Below are positions 38,591-50,574 of a stretch of 64,000 nt of DNA, in pieces (position 1 is the stretch's first letter; each line of letters starts with the position of its first letter). Source of the stretch: Lineus longissimus. Its lineage: Eukaryota > Nemertea > Pilidiophora > Heteronemertea > Lineidae. The notes under the pieces were generated by a model. That model saw nothing but the letters and a program-made list of their open reading frames with translations, was not told the DNA's origin and did no database searches. Position numbers and translations under genes: made by a program. The DNA lies in the NCBI RefSeq assembly GCF_910592395.1, contig NC_088321.1, positions 9,364,001 through 9,428,000 on the forward strand, written 5' to 3'.

Positions 38591-39942
38591 ATGAATGAGG
38601 ATCAATCGAATCCGGCCTGGACGCCAGTGCAAAAGCAGGTTACACTGTAGAGATTCCAACAGACGCCAATTCAGAGTGATTCTGATAAGAAGAGAAAAAA
38701 CGACGATTGTTCCCCCGAGGAAGGGACTAATATTGAGAACAAACGATGGGCAAGATCTGACTCAGATAGTGTAAATATTGAAATGTCGAGTGACGTTGGA
38801 GAGGACGTCACTTTATGTGATCCAGTGTTGGCGTACATAGTGTTTGCCTCACAAAAGGGAGCAAGTGACAATATCAGAAAAGCAGTTGTGAAATACTTTT
38901 CAATGACACAGATCGCGTATGCTAAATGCGCATTGTGGGAGAAGGCCGATCTCGAAATAATTGGCCCCCTCCAAACGAGGAGATCGACAAAGCATAGAGC
39001 TGAGAGGAAGCGAACGTCAAGGACATCTTAGCCGCATTAGCGAAAACTCGATCGGGCGGACAAAACGCCAATGATAACTATCAGTGCTATGGAACTGGGA
39101 AAAATACCTAGGTCCCACCCGGAAGAATTGAACGATGTATCTCTCGCTGACCGAGTCGCAAGGCTCGAGAGAAAAAGTGAAAGGCTTGAGGAATATGTAA
39201 ACGATATGAAATCAAACAAGCAGAAAAGTGACGTAGGCCCAATTGGCCTGACAAAGGACGATCGCGATCTTACTAAAGTTCCTAAGTGCGTGTCGAAGGT
39301 TCGATATGGGACGGCCAGACGTCCGGTACTTGGGCAGATCGGCTAAAATCGAATTCGGAAACCCAGGCAAATTCGCTCAGGCACATTTACACAAACTCCC
39401 CTCGCCGCAATTCTCTGAAGATTGTACGTGGTGGTAGGGGGAGAGGGCGTGGGAGTCTAAGTCAGCAGACTTCCAATATGACGTATCTTGCAGCACAGCT
39501 GGTGCTGAAGTTAGGGGGTAGTTCCTCCTCGATAGATGCATGCAGTGTCGACTCTGAAGGTTTTCGGAAGCCACGTTACGAGGTTAAGAAACTCCAGCGG
39601 AAGGAAAAGAGGAAACAGAGTGTTATCACTGGAAAATCGTCCAGTTCTATGCAGATACGAGGAGGACCTGAAGCAGAACGTCATTTATTCATATCTCGTC
39701 TCCACAAGGACACAAAAGACGCCGAGCTTGAGAGACACATTTTGTCAAATGATTTCGATGTCAGATCTCTTGAATGTATATCGCACCCAGACTCCAAATA
39801 CAAGTCGTATAAGCTCTCCGTGCCGAAATCTCAGTACGGCAGACTTTTCGATGAGACAATCTGGCCCGAAGGGGTTCAGGTGAGAAAGTATGTGTATGTC
39901 CCGCCCCAGAGGGTGGCTGCGTCAAATAGCAAGGACGAATAA
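38591..39942 (+). pseudogene. LINE ORF1
   Basis: The frame from ATG 38591 has an early stop at 38648-38650, then continues (DKKRKNDDCSPEEGT, 38783-39031). It passes through a short shifted segment, returns (ELGKIPRSHPEELNDVSLADR, coiled coil at about 39150-39210), and shifts again to the frame ending at 39942. That frame encodes FISRLHKDTKDAELERHI and VRKYVYVPPQR, a probable RNA-binding-like C-terminal domain. ORF1 proteins bind LINE RNA and form the RNP. The last stop codon overlaps the ORF2 start. Confidence 0.65.
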
Positions 39943-42922
39943 TGGATATCACATTCTACTACTTTTTACTGTTTTTAATCATGGCAGTTGGTTCATCTGT
40001 TCAAAACGAAATGACAGGCAGAGTCGCCGCAGATCTTCAGAACACGGGAACTTTTGGCAATAGGCCTTGCAGATTATCTATTGCAACATACAACTCTCAG
40101 GGCTCAGGACCGGGGAGGATTGCATACATAAACGAACTACTGGAGAAACATTCTTTTGTGTTCGTGCAGGAGCATTGGCCGTTTATGAGTGAAATTTCGA
40201 GATATGAGAGTTTATTGGATAATGCCACGGTCTATGCCACTTCGGGCATGATCGAATCGGAATACCTTCGTGGGAGACCGTACGGTGGTGCGGCCATCGT
40301 ATGGAGCAACTGCTTTAAACAGACAGTCGTGCGCATACCAAGCGGGTCAAAAAGAGTTTGTGCTGTTTTTCTTGACAGTCAGAAGGCTTTACTGTGTTGT
40401 GTATACATGCCAAACGAGAGAGAACGTATTGAATATAGAGAAGTGCTTGAGTATCTATCAGAATTACTTGTAAGGTATGATCCAAATAGAATTGTGATAG
40501 GTGGGGATTTCAATGTTGATATTACGAGAGCTGATGACACAAACCTTAGGGCATATAAGAGCTTCATCGAAAGGGAATCGTTGCGCATTGGAACGGACTT
40601 CAAGGATGTTGATTACACATTTGAGAGTAAAACAAGTGGGGCAAGGTCGAAACTTGATTACTTTTTGGTATCTGAAGGTGTGTTTAATACACTATCGTTA
40701 CATGAGGTCCACCACGACGTTGATAACACATCTGACCACTCAAGCCTGTCACTAATCTGTAATGTGCCGGTTGAGTTTGTCGAGGTTGAGGATAACTCTT
40801 ATGTAAATGTTTGTCTCATGTGGTATAAAGCTTCTGACATTGAGATTGAAAATTATAAAGTAACATTAGATAGGTTAATACAGGGAATTCATATTCCTGA
40901 TTCACTTACAGCCTGTGATAATTATTTCTGTGAAAATCATAAGAATGATATTGAACTCTTGTACCAGCACATTGTTGATGCATGTGTATCTGCAGCGGAT
41001 AATACTATCCCACGACGTACCTGTGGGACCAAAGCGACTGATTGTCAACAACGTCAGCAAGGGTGGAACGAAATAGTAAAGCCCGCCAAAGACAAGGCCA
41101 TTTTCTGGCACATATTTGCAAAAATATAGGGGCACCGAGACATGGTGTTTTCGCTGACATCAGAAGAACAACCCGTGCTAAATATCACTACGAGGTCAGA
41201 GCTCTCAAGAAAGCTCAAAAACAAGCTGACAGCAACCGCTTAGCCGAATCACTTGCTGAGTCCGATAGTCAGTCGTTTTGGTCCAGAGTGAATAGGATGA
41301 AGGGTAAATCATCTTCTTGTGCCAAAATGGTGGATGATAAGGTCGATAAGACCGAGATAGCGAATGTTTTTGCTGAAAAGTATGAGAGACTGTATTCCTC
41401 GGTCTCGTATGAAGAGAATGAAATGAGGGCACTGATGGAGGATATAAATGCTAGGATTGGGTCCCCTGAACACGGGGATAAATGTGGAAATCACGTTGTA
41501 ACTACGAACGAAGAGAAGAATGCAATCCTGCTTCTGAATAAAGGGAAGCATGGGGGTGATCATTCTCTTCATACGGACCATTTTATCAACAGTAATGATT
41601 CACTTAAGGAGAAACTGGCCATACTTTTCAGCGCAATGATTGTTCATGCTTATGTACCTTTGCGTATGAAAGAGTCCACGATATTGCCAATTCCAAAAGA
41701 TAAACGTAAATCACTGTGTAACTCAGACAACTACAGAGGGATTGCTCTGAGCAGCATTTTAGGAAAGGTACTAGATAATATTCTGCTTGTAAAATACAAA
41801 GACGTGTTCTCATCCAGTAGCATGCAGTTTGGTTTCAAAAAGAAAATGTCCACTACTCAATGTACCTTCGTATTGAACGAAACAATACAGTATTACAGAA
41901 ACAGAGGGTCTGGGGTGTATACTATGCTACTAGATGCATCCAAGGCATTCGACAGGGTGAACTATATCAAACTTTTCAAACTTTTGTCAAAAAAAGGGTG
42001 CTGCCCTCTAGTTGCGAGATTTCTGGCGGTGTTATACACGGAACAAAACGTCAGCGTGTCATGGAATGGAAAAAAGAGTGCCACATTTGGAGTGAGAAAT
42101 GGTGTGAAACAGGGCGGAGTTCTCTCCCCTATACTTTTTTGCATTTACATTGATGAGCTGTTAGAGAGACTTAAAAGTGTCGGTTTTGGGTGTTACATTG
42201 GTTCGATGTTTATGGGTGTTTTAGCATACGCGGATGACATTGTCATCCTAGCACCGACTAGGTACGGGTTACGGAAACTACTGTGTGTATGTAGTGATTT
42301 TTCGATTGATTATAATGTGATCTTTAACCCTGAAAAGAGCCAGCTTCTATACTTTAGTGCAGATGGTGTACTGCGCGACCACCTTCCAATGCAATGGTCT
42401 GGGCAGAATATCGTTGTTAGCGAAAATGCGATTCATCTTGGACACTTCATTGGCACTGATTCATTAGAGAGAGATTTAGATAGTTCTGTGGCTATGATTT
42501 ACTCTCTTAGTAACAATTTAATATCTGTGTTTGGTCATTGTTTCTCTCATATCAAATACAAGCTCTTCAAATCATTTGCAATGGCCCTGTATGGCTGTGT
42601 CTTATGGGACTTCACTCCTAGGAAACTAGAAAAAGGGTGTGTAGCGTGGCGGAAATGTGTCCGAAATTTTTTTAATTTGCCATATATGACCCACAGGAAC
42701 CTGCTTCCTCTGATCTGTGTTGATACACCATTTGACATACAGCTGTACGCACGCTTCGTTAAATTCATGTACTCGGTTCTAAATAGCGAAAACGAGCTTG
42801 TTAGGAGATGTGGCCAGTTGGCACTCGAGGGTAGTAGATCTACGGTATCAAAAAACATTGCAATACTATGTGAGGAAGCGAACTGTTGTAGAGATGACGT
42901 ATGTAATGTAGATGTAAGATGA
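39942..42922 (+). pseudogene. LINE ORF2: APE-type endonuclease and reverse transcriptase, one frameshift
   Basis: The start ATG (39942) overlaps the ORF1 stop. The endonuclease domain shows LSIATYNSQG, VFVQEHWPF (catalytic Glu), VIGGDFNVDI, KLDYFLVS and NTSDHSSLSL (terminal Asp-His). The RT domain shows PIPKDKRKSLCNSDNYRGI, MLLDASKAFDRVNY, VKQGGVLSPILFC and the catalytic AYADDIVIL at about 42229. A single-base shift near 41115 separates the frames 39942-41129 and 41042-42922. The enzyme nicks target DNA and primes cDNA synthesis there. Confidence 0.9.
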
Positions 42923-43186
42923 CTTGAAAATATAGATCAGTCAGTCAAGGACAATGCGGGTGTTATAAGAGACTTGGTCATTATGAAGGAAGAAAGGAAC
43001 TTTGAAATTCTGGAGAAGGAAGAGATTGAGTTTATCTTGGCTGATCTGTGTGTGGGGTAGGGTAAATATCAAGGTGTAAAGACAATTTTGTCTTGTTCTG
43101 TTCTCTTTTGTTGTAGCACATCACTTTGTATCTGCACTTGCACCTTTTGATTATACTTGTTAGTACGAATAAAGAAGTATAAAAAT
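42923..43186 (+). other. LINE 3' UTR
   Basis: There is no gene. The stretch continues from the ORF2 stop to an A-rich end with AATAAAGAAGTATAAAAATAAAC at about 43168-43186 and is joined there to the repeat unit. Confidence 0.6.
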
Positions 43187-43959
43187 AAACTTAAAGTATG
43201 GACTTTCATGTATCATGTTCAGATGTCTAAGATAAGTCAGACTTTTCTTTTCAACGTGTTTCAAGCCACATCAAAGTGCACGAACAGCTTCTTTTATCAA
43301 ACTTGCATTGTTTTACATTCAGGTGAACCGTACCCCCAATCCAAAGGACAATACTCCACATAATAGTCTGGTAAAACATCACATGCTACAATATAAGATG
43401 ATTGGTTCACTAAGGCAAAGGAGGCGGCGCCTGCAAGCACATGGCTCTGGAAAAACATATTCATGGTACAATAAATTGAACAAAATTAATCAAAGAATGA
43501 TCTTTTATAAACATTGGAAGGGGATAAATTATATTTCAGATTTACTAAGACCAGACTATAAATAAAGATTTGGGGTTATAATTTTAACACTGATAACAAT
43601 AATGTAAGATCTACGCAGAAACCATAGAAGTCTAAGAGACAATCATGCCCAACAGTGTAAATCAGCCTCAAGTGACTGATGCCTACCTGTAATCAGCTGC
43701 AGGTGACTGATAGCGACATTAGGAGATCAACCAGATCGCTTGGATTTATAAACTGCGAAGGCATCTCAAAGCCTTAGATGTTATATTTCCATCAACCAAA
43801 TTTCAGGTTGCGCAGCGTTATGTATGTCCAGGTTATGTCCTAAATTTAAATTTAAATTAAAATTTGATTTGATTTAAAGATTTGGCTTATAATTAGGCTT
43901 ATAATTTTAACACTGATAACAATAATGTAAGATCTACGCAGAAACCGTAGAAATCTAAG
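43187..43959 (+). repeat. Repeat array, second block
   Basis: The array resumes within a unit after the LINE, with AGTATGGACTTTCATG. It reaches the CTAAGAGACAATCA landmark at 43634 and ends at the BEL insertion. Units here are shortened by deletions; one junction contains TTTAAATTTAAATTAAAATT at about 43847. Confidence 0.75.
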
Positions 43960-44057
43960 TGTTGAGGATTGTCTGGGTTCAGACTAGTTTACCTTGGGCT
44001 AATAACTGAAGCCTAACTCCTCCAGTCCTAGGTATAACCCGCCCCCAATCCGAAACA
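43960..44057 (+). repeat. BEL 5' LTR, shortened to 98 bp
   Basis: This matches the two ends of the 3' LTR but lacks about 137 internal bases, including the AATAAA-bearing part. Confidence 0.85.
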
Positions 44058-44120
44058 TTTGGTGCCGAAACTCGTCCGCTGACATTCAAAGTAACCGGTG
44101 AGTCCGTATTTCACGAAAAA

Positions 44121-47100
44121 ATGACTAATTTGGAAGGAACACGAACGGCCCTGAAGGGCTGGGTCACCCGCGAAGTCGGGGATATGAACAAAGCGGTGAA
44201 CAGTAAACAGGGAACGGCGGTTCTGAGAATAAGAATGGAGGAGTTCGATAAACGTTTATCAGCCCTGGATATAGTTCAGCTCAAAATTGAGTCTGAAATT
44301 AGGGAACCCGACGTTCTCGAGGAAGAGATTGAGGAGGCCAGTAATTTTCCGAATAAGGCATTAGTATCCAAGATGGCCACCACCGAAGTGTATGAAAGTT
44401 TGATGACCGAGCATACTAGTAGTGGTCATGATTATAGAGCTACTGTTGATACAAGTTCACATCACTGCAGTGGACCCAGTAAGATGTGGGCCAAATTGCC
44501 CAAACTGGAGATAGCAAAATTTAGTGGTGTGGTGACTGGCGGCAGTTTTGGGATCAATTTGAAAGTGTGGTACATGCCAGTGACTTGCCTATAGTCAACA
44601 AGTTTGGTTATTTGAGATCTTTACTGAAGGGTGAAGCCCTAGAGGCCATTGCAGGAATAAACCTTACCGAAACTAATTATGTAATAGCACGAAATTGCCT
44701 CATAGAACGATATGATAAACCCGAAAGGGCTATCTTTTCGCACATACAAGCGTTACTCAATATGACTGTTCCTACAACATCGTCGAATATCTCACTGCTG
44801 TGGAAAGCCCGTGATGAAATAAACGTTCATATACGGTGTCTTGAAAGTTTGGGCGTCGACGGCTCACAGTACGGTGTTATTCTCACACCATTGATTTTAT
44901 CTAAGTTACCACAAGACATTCGTCTCGTTTGGGCCCGTAAGGGAAAAGGTCACGAGAAAGATCTCAATTTTTTGTTGCAAACTTTCACAGCAGAAATAGA
45001 AAATCGCGAACGGTCAGAAGGCTTCAAACGAGATTCACCAAAATCGAAACAACAACACACACACGAGGAAACGCAAACAACGACTCCATCCACGCCATCG
45101 GCTAGTGCAATGTCTGTAACCGATAAAACTAACGTTTGTAACTTTTGTGGAAAACCTCACTCAACTCATAAGTGTTTTGAAGTACTTAAGCTTTCATTGG
45201 ATGATCGTCATGCTAGAATAATGAACACAGGCTTGTGTTTCCGGTGTTTGGGCAAAAATCATATTGCTAAGGGATGTGGTGTTAGGTGTGCCAAATGCAA
45301 TGGGAAACACAGTGAACTCCTTTGTAGGCCTAAACAGGCTGGTCAGAGTAAACGTGCTAGACCTCAGAACAATGCCATTGGGTTTCAAAATTCAGGCAAC
45401 AGGCCTGATACTAGTACTGTCACTAGTAGGTCTGACACGGTTACTCAGAAAGAACAAAAGGTTGGAATGCATGTTGGCACATCTGGCCCCACACCTGATG
45501 CAAATGATCAAACCATTGGTACTGAATCAGTGAGTGCTAAAGTGGGAACTATGCTCCAAACTGCAAAAGTGTTAGTTCAAGGTCAGAATGGAAAAAGTGC
45601 TTGTATTCGAATGTTGTTTGACACAGGAGCAGACACAACTTACGTTTCTGCTTCTTTGGTGAAAAAGTTAGACCCAGAGTGGATCACAGCCAGATCAGTC
45701 AGTTATGCAGCATTCGGTGAAGATAAACCTTCTAGCAGTAAAATCAGAAATGTGTACAAGTTGGGGGTCCAGAACAAACTTGGCGGAATTGAGTATCTCA
45801 GGGCCATAGAAGTGAACACTATTTGTGCTCCTTTGCACAAACCTTGTGTACCGAGAGAGACATTTCAGTCATGTGTCCAGTTTGAGTTAGCCGATGATTT
45901 TCAAGGGTCAGCAGAAAATGTGACCATCGACATTGTACTCGGACTGGACCATTACTGGAATGTCATGAAATCTGGCCTTGAGAGACTCCCAGGTGGCTTG
46001 GTCTTACAAGAATCTGTATTTGGCTGGATCCTCTCAGGGTCATGGTGTGAAGCCAATAGCGATGAACATTCTCACAGTGAATCTAGTCCTCAACTTATTT
46101 CTCACCAGCTGGTCTGTCTTTCTGATATGCCTGACATCAGTAAGTTCTGGAATCTGGAAGTAATAGGTGTTTCGGGTTCCAATGAAAAACCAGATTTGTC
46201 TAGAGATCCTGTTATTCAGAGATTCAACAATCCTGTCGCCCTAGTAGAAGGGCGATATGAGGTTAGGCTGCCCTGGAAAAACCCAGATGCTAAGTTGAAT
46301 CTCTTGGATAACAGGAAACAAGCCGAGATTAGATTAAGGAATCTTTCTCGGAAATTAGATAAAGACCCATCTTTGAAAACCAGATATGGCCAGGTTTTCG
46401 GAGAACTAGAAGTAGAGGGCATTATCGGAGAGATAGATCAGCTTGGAGATTTAGGTGAGAGACCGATGTATTACATGCCTCATAGGCCAGTGGTAAATGA
46501 ATCGAAAATTTCAACCAAAGTACGTCCAGTTTTTGATGCTTCTGCCAAGGCCATAAACGGTATTTCTCTCAATGATTGCCTGGAAACAGGCCCTTGTCTT
46601 CCGCCTTGTTTGGTTGATACGTTGATTAGATTTCGCAGATGGCGTGTGGGACTGACTGCTGATATTGCCAAGGCTTTTCTCCCAATTCGGGTACATCCTG
46701 ATGATCAAGATGTACATAGATTTCTTCTGAGTGATCAGGGTTACGTCAGAGAAATGAAATTTCTTAGGGTACCCTTTGGCAACACCAGCAGTCCCTTCCT
46801 ACTCAATCCAACCATCAAACATTATCTGTCAAAGTATCCTAAGTCAAGAGCTGTGGTAGAATTAGAAGAGAATTTGTATGTAGACGATTTGTTGACGGGT
46901 GCTGATTTTGACAATGAAGCATCCGAGTTATTCTCAGAAGCAAAGAAAGTGATGGACGATGGGGGGTTTCCCCTTACAAAGGCCAACTCCAATAGTGATA
47001 GTTTAACTGAGATGTTCTTCAAAGAATATGGCAATAAAAACTCCGGTACAGACCCTGTGAAGGTCTTGGGTTTGAAATGGTTGAAAACTGTAGACAGTTT

Positions 47101-49602
47101 TTCCTTTGATGGTGTCAATTTGCCAGAAGACCTTGTGACCACTAAGCGTGTTGTTTTGAGTGTCCTGGCAAGGTTGTTTGACCCCTTGGGATTGCTGAAT
47201 CCGTACACAATGTTCATCAAGATCTTACTGCAAGATATATGGCTGCTAAAATTGCAGTGGGATGAAAGGACCCCTGAAAACATTGGTGAAAAATTCAGGA
47301 AGTGGGTCAATGGTCTGAATGTTATTCAAAGTTGGCAAATCCCAAGGTGTTACACAGCCTTGCCATGGTCATGCATTCACTTTGATCAGCTGGAGCTCTT
47401 CAGCTTTGGCGATGCCTCCGAGAGAGGCTATGGAGCCGTAGTTTACTTGAGAGTGGCCAAACCTGATGGTAGTTTTGATGTTGCTTTAGTAGCCTCTAGG
47501 GCCAGAGTGGCCCCCTTGAAGACAGAAACTTTGTCCAGGTTAGAGTTACTTGGTTCATTGCTTGCAGCAAGAATGCTTGATTTATTTAGTCAGGAAGGCC
47601 TTGAAACTCCCTCAAATAGCATACAGATGTTGAACTGACTCCACAGTTGCTTTGTGTTGGATAAAGAGTGAACCATCCAAATGGAAAACCTATGTATCCA
47701 ATAGGGTTTCTGAAATTCAGAAACTTACTGATCCTGGAAAATGGTCCCATTGCCCAGGAAAGGGTAACCCTGCAGATTTGCTGACTAGGGGGATCCTCGC
47801 TGAGGACCTGGTATCTTCAGTACAATGGTTACATGGCCCTGAATGGATGAAAGAGTCAGTTCAGCATTGTGTGCTAGATGGGGAAGTGACCTCATTTGAA
47901 AGGATAGAAAAAATGCTCCAACCGGAACATGTTTCTACTATGGTTGTTGTGAAGAAATGGCTTCCACTTGAACAGAATGTTGAACTTGTCTTGGATGTAA
48001 GGGCTTGGAGCTCACTCAACAAAGCCTCAAGGATTGCTGCATGGGTGTTGAGATTTTTTCAAAATTTGAAAACACCACAGTTTAGATCACAGATGGGACA
48101 TTTGTTGTCTCAGGAGGAAATAAGAGCTGGTAAAACACTCTTAATTTCTCACGCTCAGAAAGTTCATTACAAAATAGAGTTCGAGTGTTGTGGTCAAGGC
48201 AAACGCGTACCTGACAAATCTGGCATATCCAAACTCGACCCTTTCCTTGGAAGTGACAACCTCCTTAGAATTAAGGGCAGATTGCAACAAGCTGACTTGA
48301 CGTATGGTGAAAAACACCCCATCATTATACGTAATGGTCCATTGGCTAGGTTACTGATTGTGGATGTCCATTTGAGATTGAGACATGCTGGTGTTGAAAC
48401 CATGCTCACACATTTGAGAAATGACTATTGGATCATTGGGGCTAGAAAACTGGCTAAAAGTGTGAAGCGTGAATGTTTTCCTTGTCAGAGAGTAGATGCA
48501 AAAGCTTGTGGTCAATTTGTTGCTCCCTTGCCCAGTCTTAGGATCCAGCAAGCTCCTCCCTTCACTGTCACAGGTTTAGATTTTGCAGGCCCCTTGTTTT
48601 GTTTGGATATCCCAGACAGGAAGCTGTATATTCTACTCTTCACCTGTGCAGTGGTCCGGGCATTACACCTTGAGTTAACAGACTCAATGTCCGAAGTTGA
48701 CTGTATGCTTGCAAATAGAAGATTCGCACCCAGAAGGGGATTGCCAAGTACATTTTATTCTGACAATGCCATGACATTTCAGATTACTGAAAAACAGTTG
48801 ACAGTGTTCTTTGGTTCCCACGCTCCTGCATGGAAGTATATAGCCCCACGCTCTCCATGGTAGGGAGGGTGGTGGGAACGTCTTGTTAGATCAGTCAAAA
48901 GTTCATTGAGAAAATCGCTTGGCAATTCCTGTCTGACTAGATGTGAATTAGAGACCTGCCTTCATGAAGCAGAAGCTTGTACCAATTCAAGACCAATTTC
49001 ATTTGTAGGCGACGATGTAGATTGCTTGAGACCACTCACACCCTCTTGTTTCCTGTTGGGTAGAGATACAGGTTTTCAGTTCAAGACTTCAGAGCTCCCT
49101 GAGAATTTCAGAGTGTCTCAAAGTGATTTGTCAGAGAGAGAGCTAGTGAGACAGAGATGCTTGGAGATTTTCTGGGAGGTCTGGAGCAAGAATTATGTCA
49201 GAAACCTGCCCCCTGCGCTCAACAGCTTCCAGAAAAAGGGCAATGCTTGTGTTGGTTCACTTGTCTTAATAAGAGAAGACAATATGCCTCGCATGAGATG
49301 GCCTTTTGGGTCTCATTGTAAAGGAATTTCCAGGAAGGGATGGTCTTGTACGGAGTGTGGAGGTCAAGACCTCCAGGGGTTGCTTTGTTGGACCCATTCA
49401 GCGGATCCATGATTTAGAAATCTACTCCCAGGACAGGGAGAATGGGTCTAACAGGACAACTGTAGGAGGAAATGAGAAAGAGGTGTTGCCCTCCACAACA
49501 TACTCCAGTTCTGTGGACAAGAAAACCCAGAGAGTGAATTCTGGTGAGGTAGTATCTCGCTGTGGCAGAGTAATACGCCCACGAGATAAGCTGGATTTGT
49601 GA
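44121..49602 (+). pseudogene. BEL/Pao Gag-Pol polyprotein, disrupted
   Basis: Gag starts at 44121 with a coiled-coil region and shifts frame near 44535. Zinc knuckles follow (CFRCLGKNHIAKGC at about 45240). The protease is LFDTGADTTYVS at about 45616. RT has KVRPVFDASAK, LTADIAKAFLPI and the catalytic YVDDLLTG at about 46879. RNase H begins with FGDASERGYGAVVYL at about 47406. A frameshift lies near 47635 within TDSTVALCWIK. Integrase has TGLDFAGPLF and FYSDNAMTF, then a TAG at 48861-48863 in the segment before GGWWERLVRSVK that carries the catalytic Glu. The last part shifts frame near 49305 and ends at 49602 with RCGRVIRPRDKLDL. Catalytic motifs are otherwise conserved. Confidence 0.9.
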
Positions 49603-50339
49603 TTTCTGAAGGTCTCAATTGTGATATTTGTCTCCATATGTGACACTGAACTATTGATTGTGCCACAAGTCTTAATCAGAAGAAGGACTTTGACCTCTTT
49701 ACAGACATTAGGCCTGACTCAAGAACCAATTTTATCTTGCTTAGATTGAATAATTTATCAAAAGTCAAAAACAAGTTTCAGAATTAGATCAACACTCAGT
49801 TTGAATTGTTAGCTTGTTCAAGTCTCGAGATAGTCCTTTGTCACCATGTAACAAGGTCTTTCAAATTAGCCTCGCCTTGCATACAAATGTTGTTTGTGAC
49901 ATTTCATGAAGTACCAAATTTGAAGTTATTTGTAAAACAATTGTTGTCATTCAGTTGGTACTCTTGCGTGGAAAGTTTAGAGGTGACAGGTAACAATTGC
50001 TTTGCCTATTTCGAGTCTTCTTGTTGTTCTTTAATTCAATTAACTGAATTTCCCTTTGGAATTCTCGTGATAAATTTATTCTCCCAGCTGCCATAATTCA
50101 ATGTTTTAATTTGATATGTTTTAAATTTGGACTGGTTTGTTAATCATAGTTCTAAGTTTGGTGCTAGGGAGTTGATATAGTTTGTCTTGTTTCCAGTATT
50201 GATGTATTAGGCAGGTTGGTCAGCATGGTACCGTAAATTTGTGATGTAATGGTTAATTTATCTTGCTTGGTTGTCTCTTTGAGTAATTAATGCAGTAGTT
50301 GTCTTTGATGACAGATTAGAATCCTCTAATGGGTGGGAG
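49603..50339 (+). other. BEL 3' untranslated region
   Basis: There is no ORF of note. This AT-rich spacer between the pol stop and the 3' LTR ends in a purine-rich tract. I see no additional gene. Confidence 0.5.
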
Positions 50340-50574
50340 TGTTGAGGATTGTCTGGGTTCAGACTAGTTTACCTTGGGCCGGTTTGCCCTTTACACCACC
50401 AGTGCTGCCACCTGCCCTAAGTTGTGGAAACCTTTGTATTTGTTTGTCTCTTTTTTTATAATAAACCAGTCGGCCATGTTTGTAGGAAGAAAGGAGTCTT
50501 GTTCCATTTCTGTCCGTACTAACTGAAGCCTAACTCCTCCAGTCCTAGGTATAACCCGCCCCCAATCCAAAACA
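50340..50574 (+). repeat. BEL 3' LTR, 235 bp
   Basis: This is the full LTR with TG...CA ends and an ATAATAAACC poly(A)-type signal near 50459. It is followed by CTAAG, the target duplication. Confidence 0.88.

Larger units (their letters stand above)
38272..43186 (+). mobile_element. CR1-group non-LTR retrotransposon (LINE), nearly full length
   Basis: The element has a 5' UTR (about 38272-38590), ORF1 (38591-39942), ORF2 with endonuclease and RT (39942-42922), and a 3' UTR ending in an AATAAA-containing tail at about 43180. It interrupts a unit of the local repeat, whose sequence stops at TATTTCTAGTT and resumes at TAAACTTAAAGTATGG. ORF1 and ORF2 overlap in TAATG. Several frameshifts make it inactive. 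The assignment to the CR1/L2/Rex1 group is from the EEP endonuclease plus RT layout; the exact clade is not certain. Confidence 0.85.
43960..50574 (+). mobile_element. BEL/Pao LTR retrotransposon with both LTRs
   Basis: The LTRs begin TGTTGAGGATTGTC and end AAACA. The 5-bp target duplication CTAAG is at 43955-43959 and 50575-50579. A primer-binding site (TGGTGCCGAAACTCG) starts at 44060, two bases after the 5' LTR, and a purine-rich GGGTGGGAG precedes the 3' LTR. Gag, aspartic protease, RT, RNase H and integrase follow in BEL/Pao order. The element is inserted in the repeat array. It is inactivated by several frameshifts, one stop codon and a shortened 5' LTR. Confidence 0.93.
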
